The notes below the pieces were generated by a model, which was not told where the DNA came from, did not search any database, and saw only the letters and a program-made list of their open reading frames with translations. This document shows positions 1 through 6,408 of a DNA stretch of 11,370 nucleotides, piece after piece (within the stretch, counting starts at the first letter, position 1; every line of letters begins with the position of its first letter). The DNA lies in contig JAHKAQ010000105.1 in assembly GCA_018825765.1 (NCBI GenBank), positions 1 to 11,370 of the forward strand, given 5' to 3'. A program made the position numbers and the translations under genes. The DNA is from Patescibacteria group bacterium (lineage in GTDB: Bacteria; Patescibacteriota; Minisyncoccia; CAIUEV01; JAHKAQ01).

Positions 1-797
1 AGCGCAAGGTGGTGAGCATAAAGATATTTTCCCGCGATCAGGGAGACAAACTGCCTTCAGGAGTGAGCAAGCAAATCCAGGTTACAGTGGCACAGCTTAG
101 AAAAATACAAGAAGGAGATAAGCTGGCTGGAAGACACGGGAACAAAGGGGTAATCGCTAAAATTTTACCCCGGGAAGATATGCCGCATTTGCCGGACGGG
201 ACGCCGGTTGACGTGGTGTTGAATCCTTTGGGAGTAGCTTCGCGTATGAATATCGGCCAGATTCTGGAGACTCATTTGGGCTGGGCGGCTGAAGTGCTGG
301 GTTATAAGGTGGCTTCGCCGGCCTTAGGCGGAATATCCGAGGAGCAGATAAGCCGGGAATTGAAGAAAGCCGGTTTGCCGGAAGATGGTAAGGTGAGGCT
401 TGTAGACGGAGTGACCGGAGAGAAATTCGACAATAAAGTGACAGTGGGAGTGATGTATATCATGAAATTAAATCATCTGGTGGAAGATAAGATTCATATG
501 CGTTCAATCGGTCCTTATTCTTTGATTACTCAACAGCCGTTGGGCGGCAAGGCTCAATTTGGAGGCCAGAGATTTGGAGAAATGGAAGTTTGGGCGCTGG
601 AAGGGCACGGAGCGGCTCATATGCTGCAGGAAATCCTGACTATTAAGTCGGATGACGTGGTGGGAAGATCCAAGGCTTACGAGGCGATTGTCAAGGGGGA
701 GGAGATTCAAAGCCCGAATGTTCCGACTTCATTGCACGTTCTTATAAACGAGTTAAAAGGATTGGGATTGAACGTTGAACTTCTGGATAAGAAATAG
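1..797 (+). CDS. rpoB: RNA polymerase beta subunit, C-terminal part (5' truncated)
   Basis: This is the last ~265 residues of the beta subunit of DNA-dependent RNA polymerase, which with beta' forms the catalytic cleft. The reading frame is open back to the window edge, so the GTG near base 9 is an internal valine and the gene starts outside the window. Two signatures are visible. GDKLAGRHGNKG (about bases 114-149) carries the two conserved lysines that face the active site (E. coli K1065 and K1073 by family knowledge). GGKAQFGGQRFGEMEVWALE (about 543-602) is the near-invariant C-terminal block that contacts beta'. The C-terminal anchor follows and the protein ends in LLDKK. The rifampicin-binding region lies upstream, outside the window. 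rpoC starts 19 bases after the stop, the standard rpoBC operon order. I see no frameshift. Confidence 0.98.
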   Translation, partial: RKVVSIKIFSRDQGDKLPSGVSKQIQVTVAQLRKIQEGDKLAGRHGNKGVIAKILPREDMPHLPDGTPVDVVLNPLGVASRMNIGQILETHLGWAAEVLGYKVASPALGGISEEQISRELKKAGLPEDGKVRLVDGVTGEKFDNKVTVGVMYIMKLNHLVEDKIHMRSIGPYSLITQQPLGGKAQFGGQRFGEMEVWALEGHGAAHMLQEILTIKSDDVVGRSKAYEAIVKGEEIQSPNVPTSLHVLINELKGLGLNVELLDKK

Positions 798-816
798 CAA
801 ATATTAAGCATTTAAA

Positions 817-3800
817 ATGGCACATAAAGTAAGCGATTTTGAAGCGATAAAATTAAGACTGGCTTCGCCCGAGGATGTTTTGAATTGGTCTTACGGCGAG
901 GTTTTGAAGCCGGAAACCATAAATTACAGAACCCAGCGTTTTGAAAAAGACGGGCTTTTTTGCGAGAAAATTTTTGGTCCAAGCAAAGATTGGGAATGTT
1001 ATTGCGGTAAATACAAAAGAATTCGCTACAAAGGAATTGTTTGTGATAAATGCGGAGTGGAGGTAACCAGGAGCGGAGTCAGAAGAGAAAGAATGGGGCA
1101 CATTACTTTGGCTGTTCCGGTTACGCATATTTGGTATTTAAAGGGTTCGCCGTCGAAATTGAGCCTGGTTTTAAACATGAGTGCGGCTGATTTGGAGAGA
1201 GTGGTGTATTTCGCGAGCTACATCATTATAGAGGTCAATGAACAGGAGAAAACAAGGGCTTTGGCTGAAATTGAAAAAGATTATCGCAAGAAGCTGATGA
1301 AGCTTCGAAAGGAAAAATTGGAAAGAAATAAAAAGGAGCGAATGTTCGAGGAGTTGAAGGAAAGTAAGAAGAAATCCAAAGATTTTTTGAATCTGCTGGA
1401 GCCCTTGAACGTTATTTCGGAGTTAAAATATCGCAATGTTTCTTTGAAATACGGCCATATTTTCGAGGCCGGGATCGGAGCGGAAGCTATTCGGAAGATT
1501 CTCGCGAGTTTTGATTTAAGTCATGAGATAAAAAAATTGGAGGAGCTTATGAAATCGCGGGCCAGAGGCATTGATAAGAAAAAGGTAATAAGGCGGCTTA
1601 GGGTAGTAAAAGGAATGGAACAAGCGGGTATTCGTCCGGAATGGATGCTGCCCACGGTTATTCCGGTTATTCCGCCGGATCTTCGCCCTATGGTTCAATT
1701 GGACGGAGGAAGATTCGCGACTTCAGATTTAAATGATTTGTATCGAAGAATAATAAACAGAAACAACCGGTTAAAAAAACTAATGGCGATTGGAGCGCCG
1801 GAAGTGATTTGCAGAAACGAGAAGAGAATGCTTCAGGAAGCGGTTGACGCTTTGCATGATAATTCTTCGAGAAGAAGCCAGGTTTCTGTGGCGGCTTCCA
1901 CTGGACAGAAAAGGCCTTTGAAATCATTGGCTGACATGCTAAAAGGCAAACAAGGACGTTTCAGGCAGAATCTTCTGGGAAAGAGAGTGGATTACTCCGG
2001 ACGTTCAGTGATTGTGGTAGGTTCGGGTTTGAAATTTAACGAATGCGGAATTCCTAAAAAAATGGCCCTGGAACTTTATAAGCCGTTTATTATTGAAAAA
2101 CTAATAAAACAGGGATACGCGCATAACGTGAGAAGCGCGGGCAGGCTGGTAGAGCAGGAATCCACTGAGTCTTATGAGATTTTGGAAGAGGTGATAAAGA
2201 ATCATCACGTGATATTAAACCGGGCTCCGACTTTGCATAGATTGGGGATTCAGGCTTTTCAGCCGATTTTAATCGAGGGCCGGGCTATCCGGATTCATCC
2301 CATGGTTTGTTCGGCTTTTAACGCGGATTTTGACGGCGATCAAATGGCGGTTCATCTTCCCTTAACTAAAAGGGCGAGAGAAGAAGCGTCGGAGATCATG
2401 CTTTCAAGCAGAAATTTGTTAAAACCTTCGACCGGCGAACCGATCGCCATTCCAACACTGGATATTGTGCTTGGTATTTATTACATGACTGACATGCAGG
2501 ATAAGAAAAAAAGGAAAATAAAAGAAATTAGTTCTTTTGAGGAGGCGGTAATTTTATTTCAGATGGAGAAGATAGGACTTAAGGAGAAAATAAGGGTCAT
2601 GGATAAGCAGGGAGAAATGATTGAGACTTGCGTTGGAAGAATTTTGGTAAATCAAATACTGCCTGAAGGGATAGGATTTATAAATGACAGGCTGGATAAG
2701 AAGAAATTAAAACAAATAATGGCTAAGGCTCAGCGCGTTATGGACGACCAGGGGGTATCGGAATTGATTGATAAATTTAAGAATTTAGGTTTTGATTACG
2801 CCACGCGTTCAGGTGTTTCCTGGGGTATGAATGATTTGAAGATGTCTTACAATAAAGATAAATATATTCAGGAAGCGGAAAATAATTTGGCGGAAATTGA
2901 GACCCAGTATAGTTCAGGTCTTTTAACTGAAGATGAGCGTAAAATGCAGGTAGTGCAAATCTGGAATAATTGCCGGGACAAGATCGCGGAACAGGTGGAA
3001 AAGGGAATAGACAGGAAGGGACCGGTGTTTACCATGGTAAATTCCGGGGCCAGAGGGACAATGGCGGTTCTGGTTCAGCTTATGGGAATGAGAGGCTTAA
3101 TGGCTAATCCGGCCGGCGACATTATTGAATTGCCGGTTCGAGATAGTTTTAAAGAGGGATTGAACGTTCTGGAATATTTTATTTCTTCGCACGGCGCCAG
3201 AAAAGGTATGGCTGACACGGCTCTTAGGACGGCGACCGCGGGCTATTTAACCAGAAGATTGATAGACGTGGGCCAGGACATTGTGGTAAGGGAAGAAGAT
3301 TGCGGAACTAAAAAAGGAGCGGTTTTGTATCGCGATGACACTGAAGAGATTGGGGAGAATTTCGCGGTAAGAGTAGAAGGGCGTTCGGCCCTAAATGATA
3401 TTATTGATCCCGGGACCAAGGAATTGATTGTGGCTTCGGGTGAGATAATAACAAAAGAGGCTGGAGAGAAAATCGCGGCCACGGATATCCGGGAGGTGGA
3501 AATAAGGTCAGCGGTTTATTGTGAAACAAGAAATGGTGTTTGCCAGAAATGTTACGGTAATGATTTGGGGCGCAATAAATTAGTGGAGTTAGGCCAGGCC
3601 GTGGGAATTATCGCCGCTCAATCTATCGGCGAACCGGGAACCCAGTTGACCATGAGAACCTTTCACGCCGGAGGAGTGGCTGGAGAGGATATTGTATCGG
3701 GTTTGCCCCGGGTAGAGGAAATTTTTGAAGCGAGAGTGCCTAAAGGAGAGGCTTTGATTTCGGAGTTTGACGGGAAAGTGATGAATATAAAAGAGGAAGG

Positions 3801-4413
3801 CAAGCAGAGAGAGCTTATGATTCAGCCTCAAGGAACCAGGAACAAAGGAGATCAGAAAATTTATCGGGTCGAGCAAAACGACACTTTGCTTGTTTCGAAA
3901 AATGATTTAGTGGCGGCCGGTCAGCAGTTGACTACCGGGCACGTGGATCTTAAAAAATTATTTAAGGCTTCGGGCGTTGAAGCGGTTCACCGCTATATTA
4001 TGAAAGAAATTCAGGAAGTTTATTCTTCGCAGGGGGAAAGTATTGACGATAAACACGTGGAAATAATTATCCGTCAGATGTTTTCCAGAAGAAAAATCAT
4101 AGATCCTGGAAATAGCAATTTAACTATGGGTGAGATTGTTGAGTCAGTGGTAGTAGATTGGGAGAATGATAAGCTGATAAAAAGCGGGAAAAAGCCAATT
4201 AAGGCGGAAAAATTATTATTAGGCATTACTAAAGTATCGCTTACCACAGACAGCTTTTTGTCCGCGGCTTCGTTTCAGCACACGGCTCAAGTATTGATAA
4301 ACGCTTCTCTTTTGGGCAAGGAAGATCATTTGCGGGGATTAAAAGAAAATGTAATTTTGGGTAAATTGATTCCGGTGGGAACAAATTATCGCGAAATGAA
4401 GAGACCTTTGTAA
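817..4413 (+). CDS. rpoC: RNA polymerase beta' subunit
   Basis: Complete 1198-aa beta' subunit, which holds the catalytic magnesium of RNA polymerase. Visible landmarks are: the N-terminal zinc ribbon with Cys at residues 61, 63, 76 and 79; the catalytic loop NADFDGDQM at 502-510, whose Asp 504, 506 and 508 bind Mg; the bridge helix/trigger loop region about 755-820 (MRGLMANPAGDIIELP, then FISSHGARKGMADTALRTA); and the second zinc site at Cys 829, 902, 909 and 912. The GEPGTQLTMRTFHAGG block lies at 938-953. The length matches Bacillus-type beta' (about 1200 aa), so the large insertion of the E. coli protein is absent. A Lys/Glu-rich coiled stretch at 143-190 falls in the clamp region. The ATG at 817 is chosen because MAHKVSDFEAIKLRLASPE matches the family N-terminus. 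The bases just before it are A/T-rich with no Shine-Dalgarno, so initiation probably relies on an unstructured leader or coupling to rpoB. Convergent minus-strand genes follow instead of the rpsL-rpsG block seen in many bacteria. Confidence 0.99.
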   Translation: MAHKVSDFEAIKLRLASPEDVLNWSYGEVLKPETINYRTQRFEKDGLFCEKIFGPSKDWECYCGKYKRIRYKGIVCDKCGVEVTRSGVRRERMGHITLAVPVTHIWYLKGSPSKLSLVLNMSAADLERVVYFASYIIIEVNEQEKTRALAEIEKDYRKKLMKLRKEKLERNKKERMFEELKESKKKSKDFLNLLEPLNVISELKYRNVSLKYGHIFEAGIGAEAIRKILASFDLSHEIKKLEELMKSRARGIDKKKVIRRLRVVKGMEQAGIRPEWMLPTVIPVIPPDLRPMVQLDGGRFATSDLNDLYRRIINRNNRLKKLMAIGAPEVICRNEKRMLQEAVDALHDNSSRRSQVSVAASTGQKRPLKSLADMLKGKQGRFRQNLLGKRVDYSGRSVIVVGSGLKFNECGIPKKMALELYKPFIIEKLIKQGYAHNVRSAGRLVEQESTESYEILEEVIKNHHVILNRAPTLHRLGIQAFQPILIEGRAIRIHPMVCSAFNADFDGDQMAVHLPLTKRAREEASEIMLSSRNLLKPSTGEPIAIPTLDIVLGIYYMTDMQDKKKRKIKEISSFEEAVILFQMEKIGLKEKIRVMDKQGEMIETCVGRILVNQILPEGIGFINDRLDKKKLKQIMAKAQRVMDDQGVSELIDKFKNLGFDYATRSGVSWGMNDLKMSYNKDKYIQEAENNLAEIETQYSSGLLTEDERKMQVVQIWNNCRDKIAEQVEKGIDRKGPVFTMVNSGARGTMAVLVQLMGMRGLMANPAGDIIELPVRDSFKEGLNVLEYFISSHGARKGMADTALRTATAGYLTRRLIDVGQDIVVREEDCGTKKGAVLYRDDTEEIGENFAVRVEGRSALNDIIDPGTKELIVASGEIITKEAGEKIAATDIREVEIRSAVYCETRNGVCQKCYGNDLGRNKLVELGQAVGIIAAQSIGEPGTQLTMRTFHAGGVAGEDIVSGLPRVEEIFEARVPKGEALISEFDGKVMNIKEEGKQRELMIQPQGTRNKGDQKIYRVEQNDTLLVSKNDLVAAGQQLTTGHVDLKKLFKASGVEAVHRYIMKEIQEVYSSQGESIDDKHVEIIIRQMFSRRKIIDPGNSNLTMGEIVESVVVDWENDKLIKSGKKPIKAEKLLLGITKVSLTTDSFLSAASFQHTAQVLINASLLGKEDHLRGLKENVILGKLIPVGTNYREMKRPL

Positions 4414-4441
4414 TTCATCTTGATTTAGGCACGATAAATAA

Positions 4442-4463
4442 AGAGAGGTCAAATTGCCTCTCT
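4442..4463. terminator. Stem-loop between rpoC and the convergent 65-aa gene, probable terminator
   Basis: A perfect 7-bp stem, AGAGAGG (4442-4448) with CCTCTCT (4457-4463), closes an 8-base loop. Read on the minus strand, the stem is followed by TTATTTAT, a reasonable U-rich tail, and it lies 16 bases after the stop of the 65-aa gene. That is the usual position for an intrinsic terminator. Read on the plus strand, it lies 28 bases after the rpoC stop, but its tail ATTGTT is poorer. It therefore fits the minus-strand gene best and may act weakly for rpoBC. Confidence 0.65.
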
Positions 4464-4479
4464 ATTGTTAAAAGAACTT

Positions 4480-4677
4480 TTAATCCTTGTCATCGTCATC
4501 GTCATCTCTGTCATCTCTTCTAGTGTAGGCCGGAAACGCGGCGACGATAGCACCAGACATAGGACGGCTATAATAATTCAAAAGGTTATCAACCTCGATC
4601 ATATGGGCACACTGAGTAATGGCCCATACGTTCACTCCGGAGAACGGCCCTTTTTTATTTTTATTGATATTAGACAT
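4480..4677 (-). CDS. Small protein of unknown function with Asp-rich C-terminus (65 aa)
   Basis: I do not recognise this 65-aa protein. It starts with a basic stretch (MSNINKNKKGPF). A mixed middle part follows with one Cys and one His (TQCAHMIEVDNLLNYY) and a small hydrophobic patch (SGAIVAAFPAY). It ends in RRDDRDDDDDDKD. There is no signal peptide or convincing membrane helix. It is called a gene because of the signals around it: a promoter with a perfect TTGACA box, a GAGGAGG Shine-Dalgarno five bases before the ATG, and a stem-loop terminator just after the TAA. No other gene in the window has so complete a set. It appears to be its own transcription unit, convergent with rpoC. The Asp run comes from a GATGAC hexamer repeat. 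An overlapping plus-strand frame is open, but its Leu/Ile/Val run is only the complement of the Asp codons. Function cannot be inferred. An acidic tail could mediate metal or protein binding, but that is a guess. Confidence 0.75.
   Translation of the reverse strand: MSNINKNKKGPFSGVNVWAITQCAHMIEVDNLLNYYSRPMSGAIVAAFPAYTRRDDRDDDDDDKD
4489..4515 (-). repeat. Short GATGAC tandem repeat encoding the Asp tail
   Basis: Three perfect head-to-tail copies of GTCATC (4489-4506) are followed, after TCT, by a fourth copy at 4510-4515 and another TCT. On the minus strand these are GATGAC units in frame, coding Asp-Asp pairs at the C-terminus of the 65-aa protein. Because the unit is 6 bp, a gain or loss of copies by slippage would change the Asp count by two and keep the frame. 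Confidence 0.8.
4621..4656 (+). terminator. Possible plus-strand terminator inside the convergent 65-aa gene
   Basis: On the plus strand CGTTC (4629-4633) pairs with GAACG (4642-4646). GGC (4621-4623) can add GCC (4647-4649) across a 5-base bulge, and then CTTTTTT (4650-4656) and ATTTTT follow. This is intrinsic-terminator architecture and could stop rpoBC transcripts that pass the weaker hairpin at 4442-4463. The T tract is also exactly the complement of the Asn/Lys codons at the start of the 65-aa gene, so coding need alone could explain it. Confidence 0.4.
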
Positions 4678-4682
4678 TGTAG

Positions 4683-4704
4683 CCTCCTCTCTCCTGTTGC
4701 CAGG
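4683..4704 (-). promoter_or_regulatory. Leader hairpin and strong ribosome binding site of the 65-aa gene
   Basis: On the minus strand CCTG-GCAA-CAGG (4704-4693) forms a short stem capped by a GNRA-type GCAA tetraloop. Directly after it come two purine-rich stretches, AGGAGAG then GAGGAGG (4689-4683), the latter a near-perfect anti-16S match five bases from the ATG. The hairpin sits immediately before the binding site and leaves it open. This site decides the start at 4677. Confidence 0.7.
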
Positions 4705-4743
4705 TGAATATTGCCGCTTGAGTGAAAAATCCCATAAAAATAA

Positions 4744-4772
4744 CTAATATTTTACAAGGACTTAAATGTCAA
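4744..4772 (-). promoter_or_regulatory. Sigma-70-type promoter of the 65-aa gene
   Basis: The minus strand reads TTGACA (4772-4767, a perfect -35), a 17-base spacer, then TATTAG (4749-4744, 4 of 6 to TATAAT). Transcription would begin near 4735-4737 and give a leader of about 60 bases before the ATG at 4677. The sequence around it is A/T-rich. The strength is inferred from consensus match and spacing only. Confidence 0.65.
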
Positions 4773-4816
4773 GAAATATTAACTTTAAAAGAGCGAATCA
4801 TAACATATGAATAATA

Positions 4817-4972
4817 TTAATCATTATTTGGCAAGCATAAAATTTTTCTACAGTGACCCACCAAAATCGCCGCAAGGCGATTTTCAAGACAAGGACAAGG
4901 GGTGGGCTGCCCCCTGGGGCGTCTTATTAAGGTAGTAAAATCCATTCGGCCTTTGCCTAACCAGCCAGCCAT
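4817..4972 (-). CDS. Possible 51-aa small ORF (low confidence)
   Basis: The minus strand has AAGGAGG (4987-4981) with an 8-base gap from GGAGG to the ATG at 4972, opening a 51-codon frame that begins MAGWLGKGRMDF and ends CLPNND. In-frame ATGs also exist at 4978 (too close to the SD) and 4996 (no SD of its own). The product is Cys/Pro/Arg-rich with no domain I recognise. Against it: it runs straight through a perfect hairpin (4863-4884) that looks like a terminator, another minus-strand frame across 4887-5054 is equally open, and no promoter is visible upstream. It may be a leader peptide, a fragment, or chance. It is listed because the region otherwise has no gene. Confidence 0.2.
   Translation of the reverse strand: MAGWLGKGRMDFTTLIRRPRGQPTPCPCLENRLAAILVGHCRKILCLPNND
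4863..4884 (-). terminator. Perfect hairpin, candidate terminator of the rpsO-pnp operon
   Basis: AAAATCGCC (4863-4871) and GGCGATTTT (4876-4884) form a perfect 9-bp stem with a 4-base loop (GCAA on plus, TTGC on minus). An A4/T4 base gives intrinsic-terminator shape in both directions. On the minus strand it lies about 170 bases after the stop of the 436-aa gene and is the first U-tailed hairpin there, so it could end the rpsO-pnp-436 transcript. The U run is only four bases long, so efficiency is uncertain. Confidence 0.45.
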
Positions 4973-5034
4973 AGCCATTTCCTCCTTCTTGGTCATATGC
5001 TAACAAATAAAGGGGAAATGGGGGGCTGTTTTTT
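4962..5034 (+). terminator. Long stem-loop with T6 tail on the plus strand
   Basis: On the plus strand CAGCC (4966-4970, or the copy at 4962-4966) pairs with GGCTG (5024-5028). After a small internal loop, CCATTTCC (4975-4982) pairs with GGAAATGG (5014-5021), optionally extended by T-G and C-G. The loop is about 27-30 bases and T6 follows directly (5029-5034). It looks like an intrinsic terminator, but no plus-strand gene stands just before it. It would end either rpoBC read-through or an unannotated RNA. On the minus strand the same pairing would mask the AAGGAGG of the small ORF. Confidence 0.35.
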
Positions 5035-5054
5035 ATGGTTATTGACAGAAAGGA

Positions 5055-6365
5055 TTATTGAAGAAAGGGAATCACCGCTTCTATTATCCGGTAGTTGGTA
5101 GCGATTATTATTTTGTCGGTCAAGATTGAGTAATCAAGGGATAATTCTTTGGAGGGGCTGAGAGTGGAGTAGCGGGAGTTGGGGAATTTGGAGCTGTCCT
5201 GGAAGATTTGCTGGTCGGGGGAAGGAAAATCGTCAACAGGAGTCTCAAAAAACAGGGGAGTTAAGTCCTGAACTATTGTTTGCTCCCATTCCTGCATCTG
5301 AGCCTTGGTTATTTCCGGGGAATTTGAGCTTTCTATAACAAGAGCTACTTTAGGTATGGAGTTTTCGTTTAAAACTACAAGAGCGAAATTTTGTTCATCG
5401 CCTATGATTTGAGACGGTATTTCCAATCCCAGCGCGATTTTTAACTGGCTGAAATTGATTTCCTGATTATTGGTAGAAAGAATAAGCTGGGTAGGGGTGG
5501 AAAGATTCGGGAATTGATTTTTTACGGCTTGCACTAATTCAACGGGAGTGGCGGCGTTCACGGCTATGCCGGTTACGCCGTTAAGTTTTAGCTGTTCTTC
5601 GGTGATTGGAGTTACGGGAGCGGATTCGATCGGGATATTGGAAGTATCAGAGATGGACGAGGAATCCTGCTCCTCGTATCCCCGGGTTAAGGCGCTATCC
5701 TGTTCCTCCTGTCCAAAGGAGCTTTGTTCGGGTGTTTGGTTTTTAATAAAGAAGAAGTAATAACCGCTTACTCCGGTAACAAGAAGCAGGACAGCGACAA
5801 GGCCCAGGATTATGGTTTTTTTCATGCCCGGACCTGATTGCGGGGCGGGAGTTTGGGTTTGGCCGGTCTGTTCTTTGGGAGTAATAATATCGGAAAAGGT
5901 CGAATCAAATTTTTTATCAGGGACAGACGAGGATTCATCCCGGGTTTTTATGGTAATGTTCTGGGATTCCTCTTCTGCCGGGTTCTTTTCCTCCTCTTTG
6001 GATTCTTTTTCCTTTTTTTCCGGTTGCTCGGTTTTTGTGGCGAAAAATTCATCAGGGTTTACTTGCTCTTCTTTTTCCGTTTCTGCGTTTTCTGGTTTTT
6101 TTTCGGTTATGGTCGGCGTCTCTTTTTTTTGTTCGTTTTTTTCCTGGTTTGAAACTGGTTTTTCAAAGGAAGGTTTTTGAGTGGAGGAAAACCCGGGGAC
6201 CATGGAGGGCTTAATAGTGGCTACCGGGCTTTCAAGGCTTGAAGGAGGATTAGATTTTTGTTTAAGATCGGATAAGATATTGTTTTCTTTACCCTGGGTC
6301 GGGAGATTGGAAGGAGGAGGGGATTTTTGGAAGCCTGGTTTGGTTTGTGGGGTGTTTGAGTTCAT
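5055..6365 (-). CDS. Single-pass membrane protein with long disordered N-terminal tail (436 aa)
   Basis: No named family is recognised. Residues 1-180 are low complexity, rich in Pro, Ser, Glu and Lys, with a charged block at 75-135 (runs such as EKKEKESKEEEKN), and are almost certainly disordered. One membrane helix follows at about 182-207 (KKTIILGLVAVLLLVTGVSGYYFFF, described here by position: Lys182-Lys183, then hydrophobic to Phe206). A Ser/Gln/Glu linker covers 208-255 and a folded-looking domain covers about 256-436, with alternating hydrophobic strands (TQLILSTNN, FALVVLNEN, LDYSILTDKIIIATN). Basic residues lie just before the helix, so the tail is probably cytoplasmic and the C-terminal domain outside the membrane. 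Proteins of this layout are common in Parcubacteria and uncharacterised; that is from general knowledge and was not checked. It starts 43 bases after the pnp stop on the same strand, so it is probably cotranscribed. The leader is A/T-only with no Shine-Dalgarno. Confidence 0.88.
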   Translation of the reverse strand: MNSNTPQTKPGFQKSPPPSNLPTQGKENNILSDLKQKSNPPSSLESPVATIKPSMVPGFSSTQKPSFEKPVSNQEKNEQKKETPTITEKKPENAETEKEEQVNPDEFFATKTEQPEKKEKESKEEEKNPAEEESQNITIKTRDESSSVPDKKFDSTFSDIITPKEQTGQTQTPAPQSGPGMKKTIILGLVAVLLLVTGVSGYYFFFIKNQTPEQSSFGQEEQDSALTRGYEEQDSSSISDTSNIPIESAPVTPITEEQLKLNGVTGIAVNAATPVELVQAVKNQFPNLSTPTQLILSTNNQEINFSQLKIALGLEIPSQIIGDEQNFALVVLNENSIPKVALVIESSNSPEITKAQMQEWEQTIVQDLTPLFFETPVDDFPSPDQQIFQDSSKFPNSRYSTLSPSKELSLDYSILTDKIIIATNYRIIEAVIPFLQ

Positions 6366-6408
6366 ATTTTATTTTTATTTTAATATTGGAATTTTTTAGA
6401 AAATAAGA

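Larger units (their letters stand above)
4851..5034. other. Stem-loop-rich intergenic island (possible structured RNA or small repeat element)
   Basis: Within the 377-base gap between the 65-aa gene and the 436-aa gene, this stretch is much richer in G/C than its A/T-rich left flank and holds several nested complementarities. CCCACC (4857-4862) pairs with GGTGGG (4901-4906) around the perfect 9-bp hairpin at 4863-4884. GCCC (4909-4912) pairs with GGGC (4917-4920). AGGGG (4898-4902) can alternatively pair with CCCCT (4911-4915). GGTAG (4931-4935) pairs with CT-A-ACC (4957-4962) across one bulge. CCATTTCC (4975-4982) pairs with GGAAATGG (5014-5021), followed on the plus strand by a T6 run. I recognise no Rfam-type signature (not tmRNA, SRP RNA or RNase P by eye) and no convincing promoter on the plus strand. 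Confidence 0.4.

Noticed and set aside
4483..4500. Asp-Asp-Asp-Asp-Lys at the end of the 65-aa protein resembles an enterokinase/FLAG tag or vector contamination
   Set aside because: The surrounding sequence is ordinary bacterial intergenic DNA. No Tyr-Lys precedes the run, and the Asp codons arise from a natural hexamer repeat.
4465..4707. Plus-strand 80-codon frame opposite the 65-aa gene with a hydrophobic Leu/Ile/Val start
   Set aside because: It starts at TTG with no ribosome site. The hydrophobic run is the complement of the GATGAC repeat, and the minus-strand frame has all the gene signals.
4800..5050. tmRNA, SRP RNA, RNase P RNA, tRNA or CRISPR in the structured gap
   Set aside because: No tRNA-like ends, no SRP tetraloop domain, no conserved RNase P core sequence, and no regularly spaced repeats can be seen on either strand.
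5812..6180. Long plus-strand frames rich in Phe and Ser opposite the 436-aa gene
   Set aside because: They mirror the Glu/Lys/Pro-rich low-complexity codons of the disordered tail and have no initiation signals.
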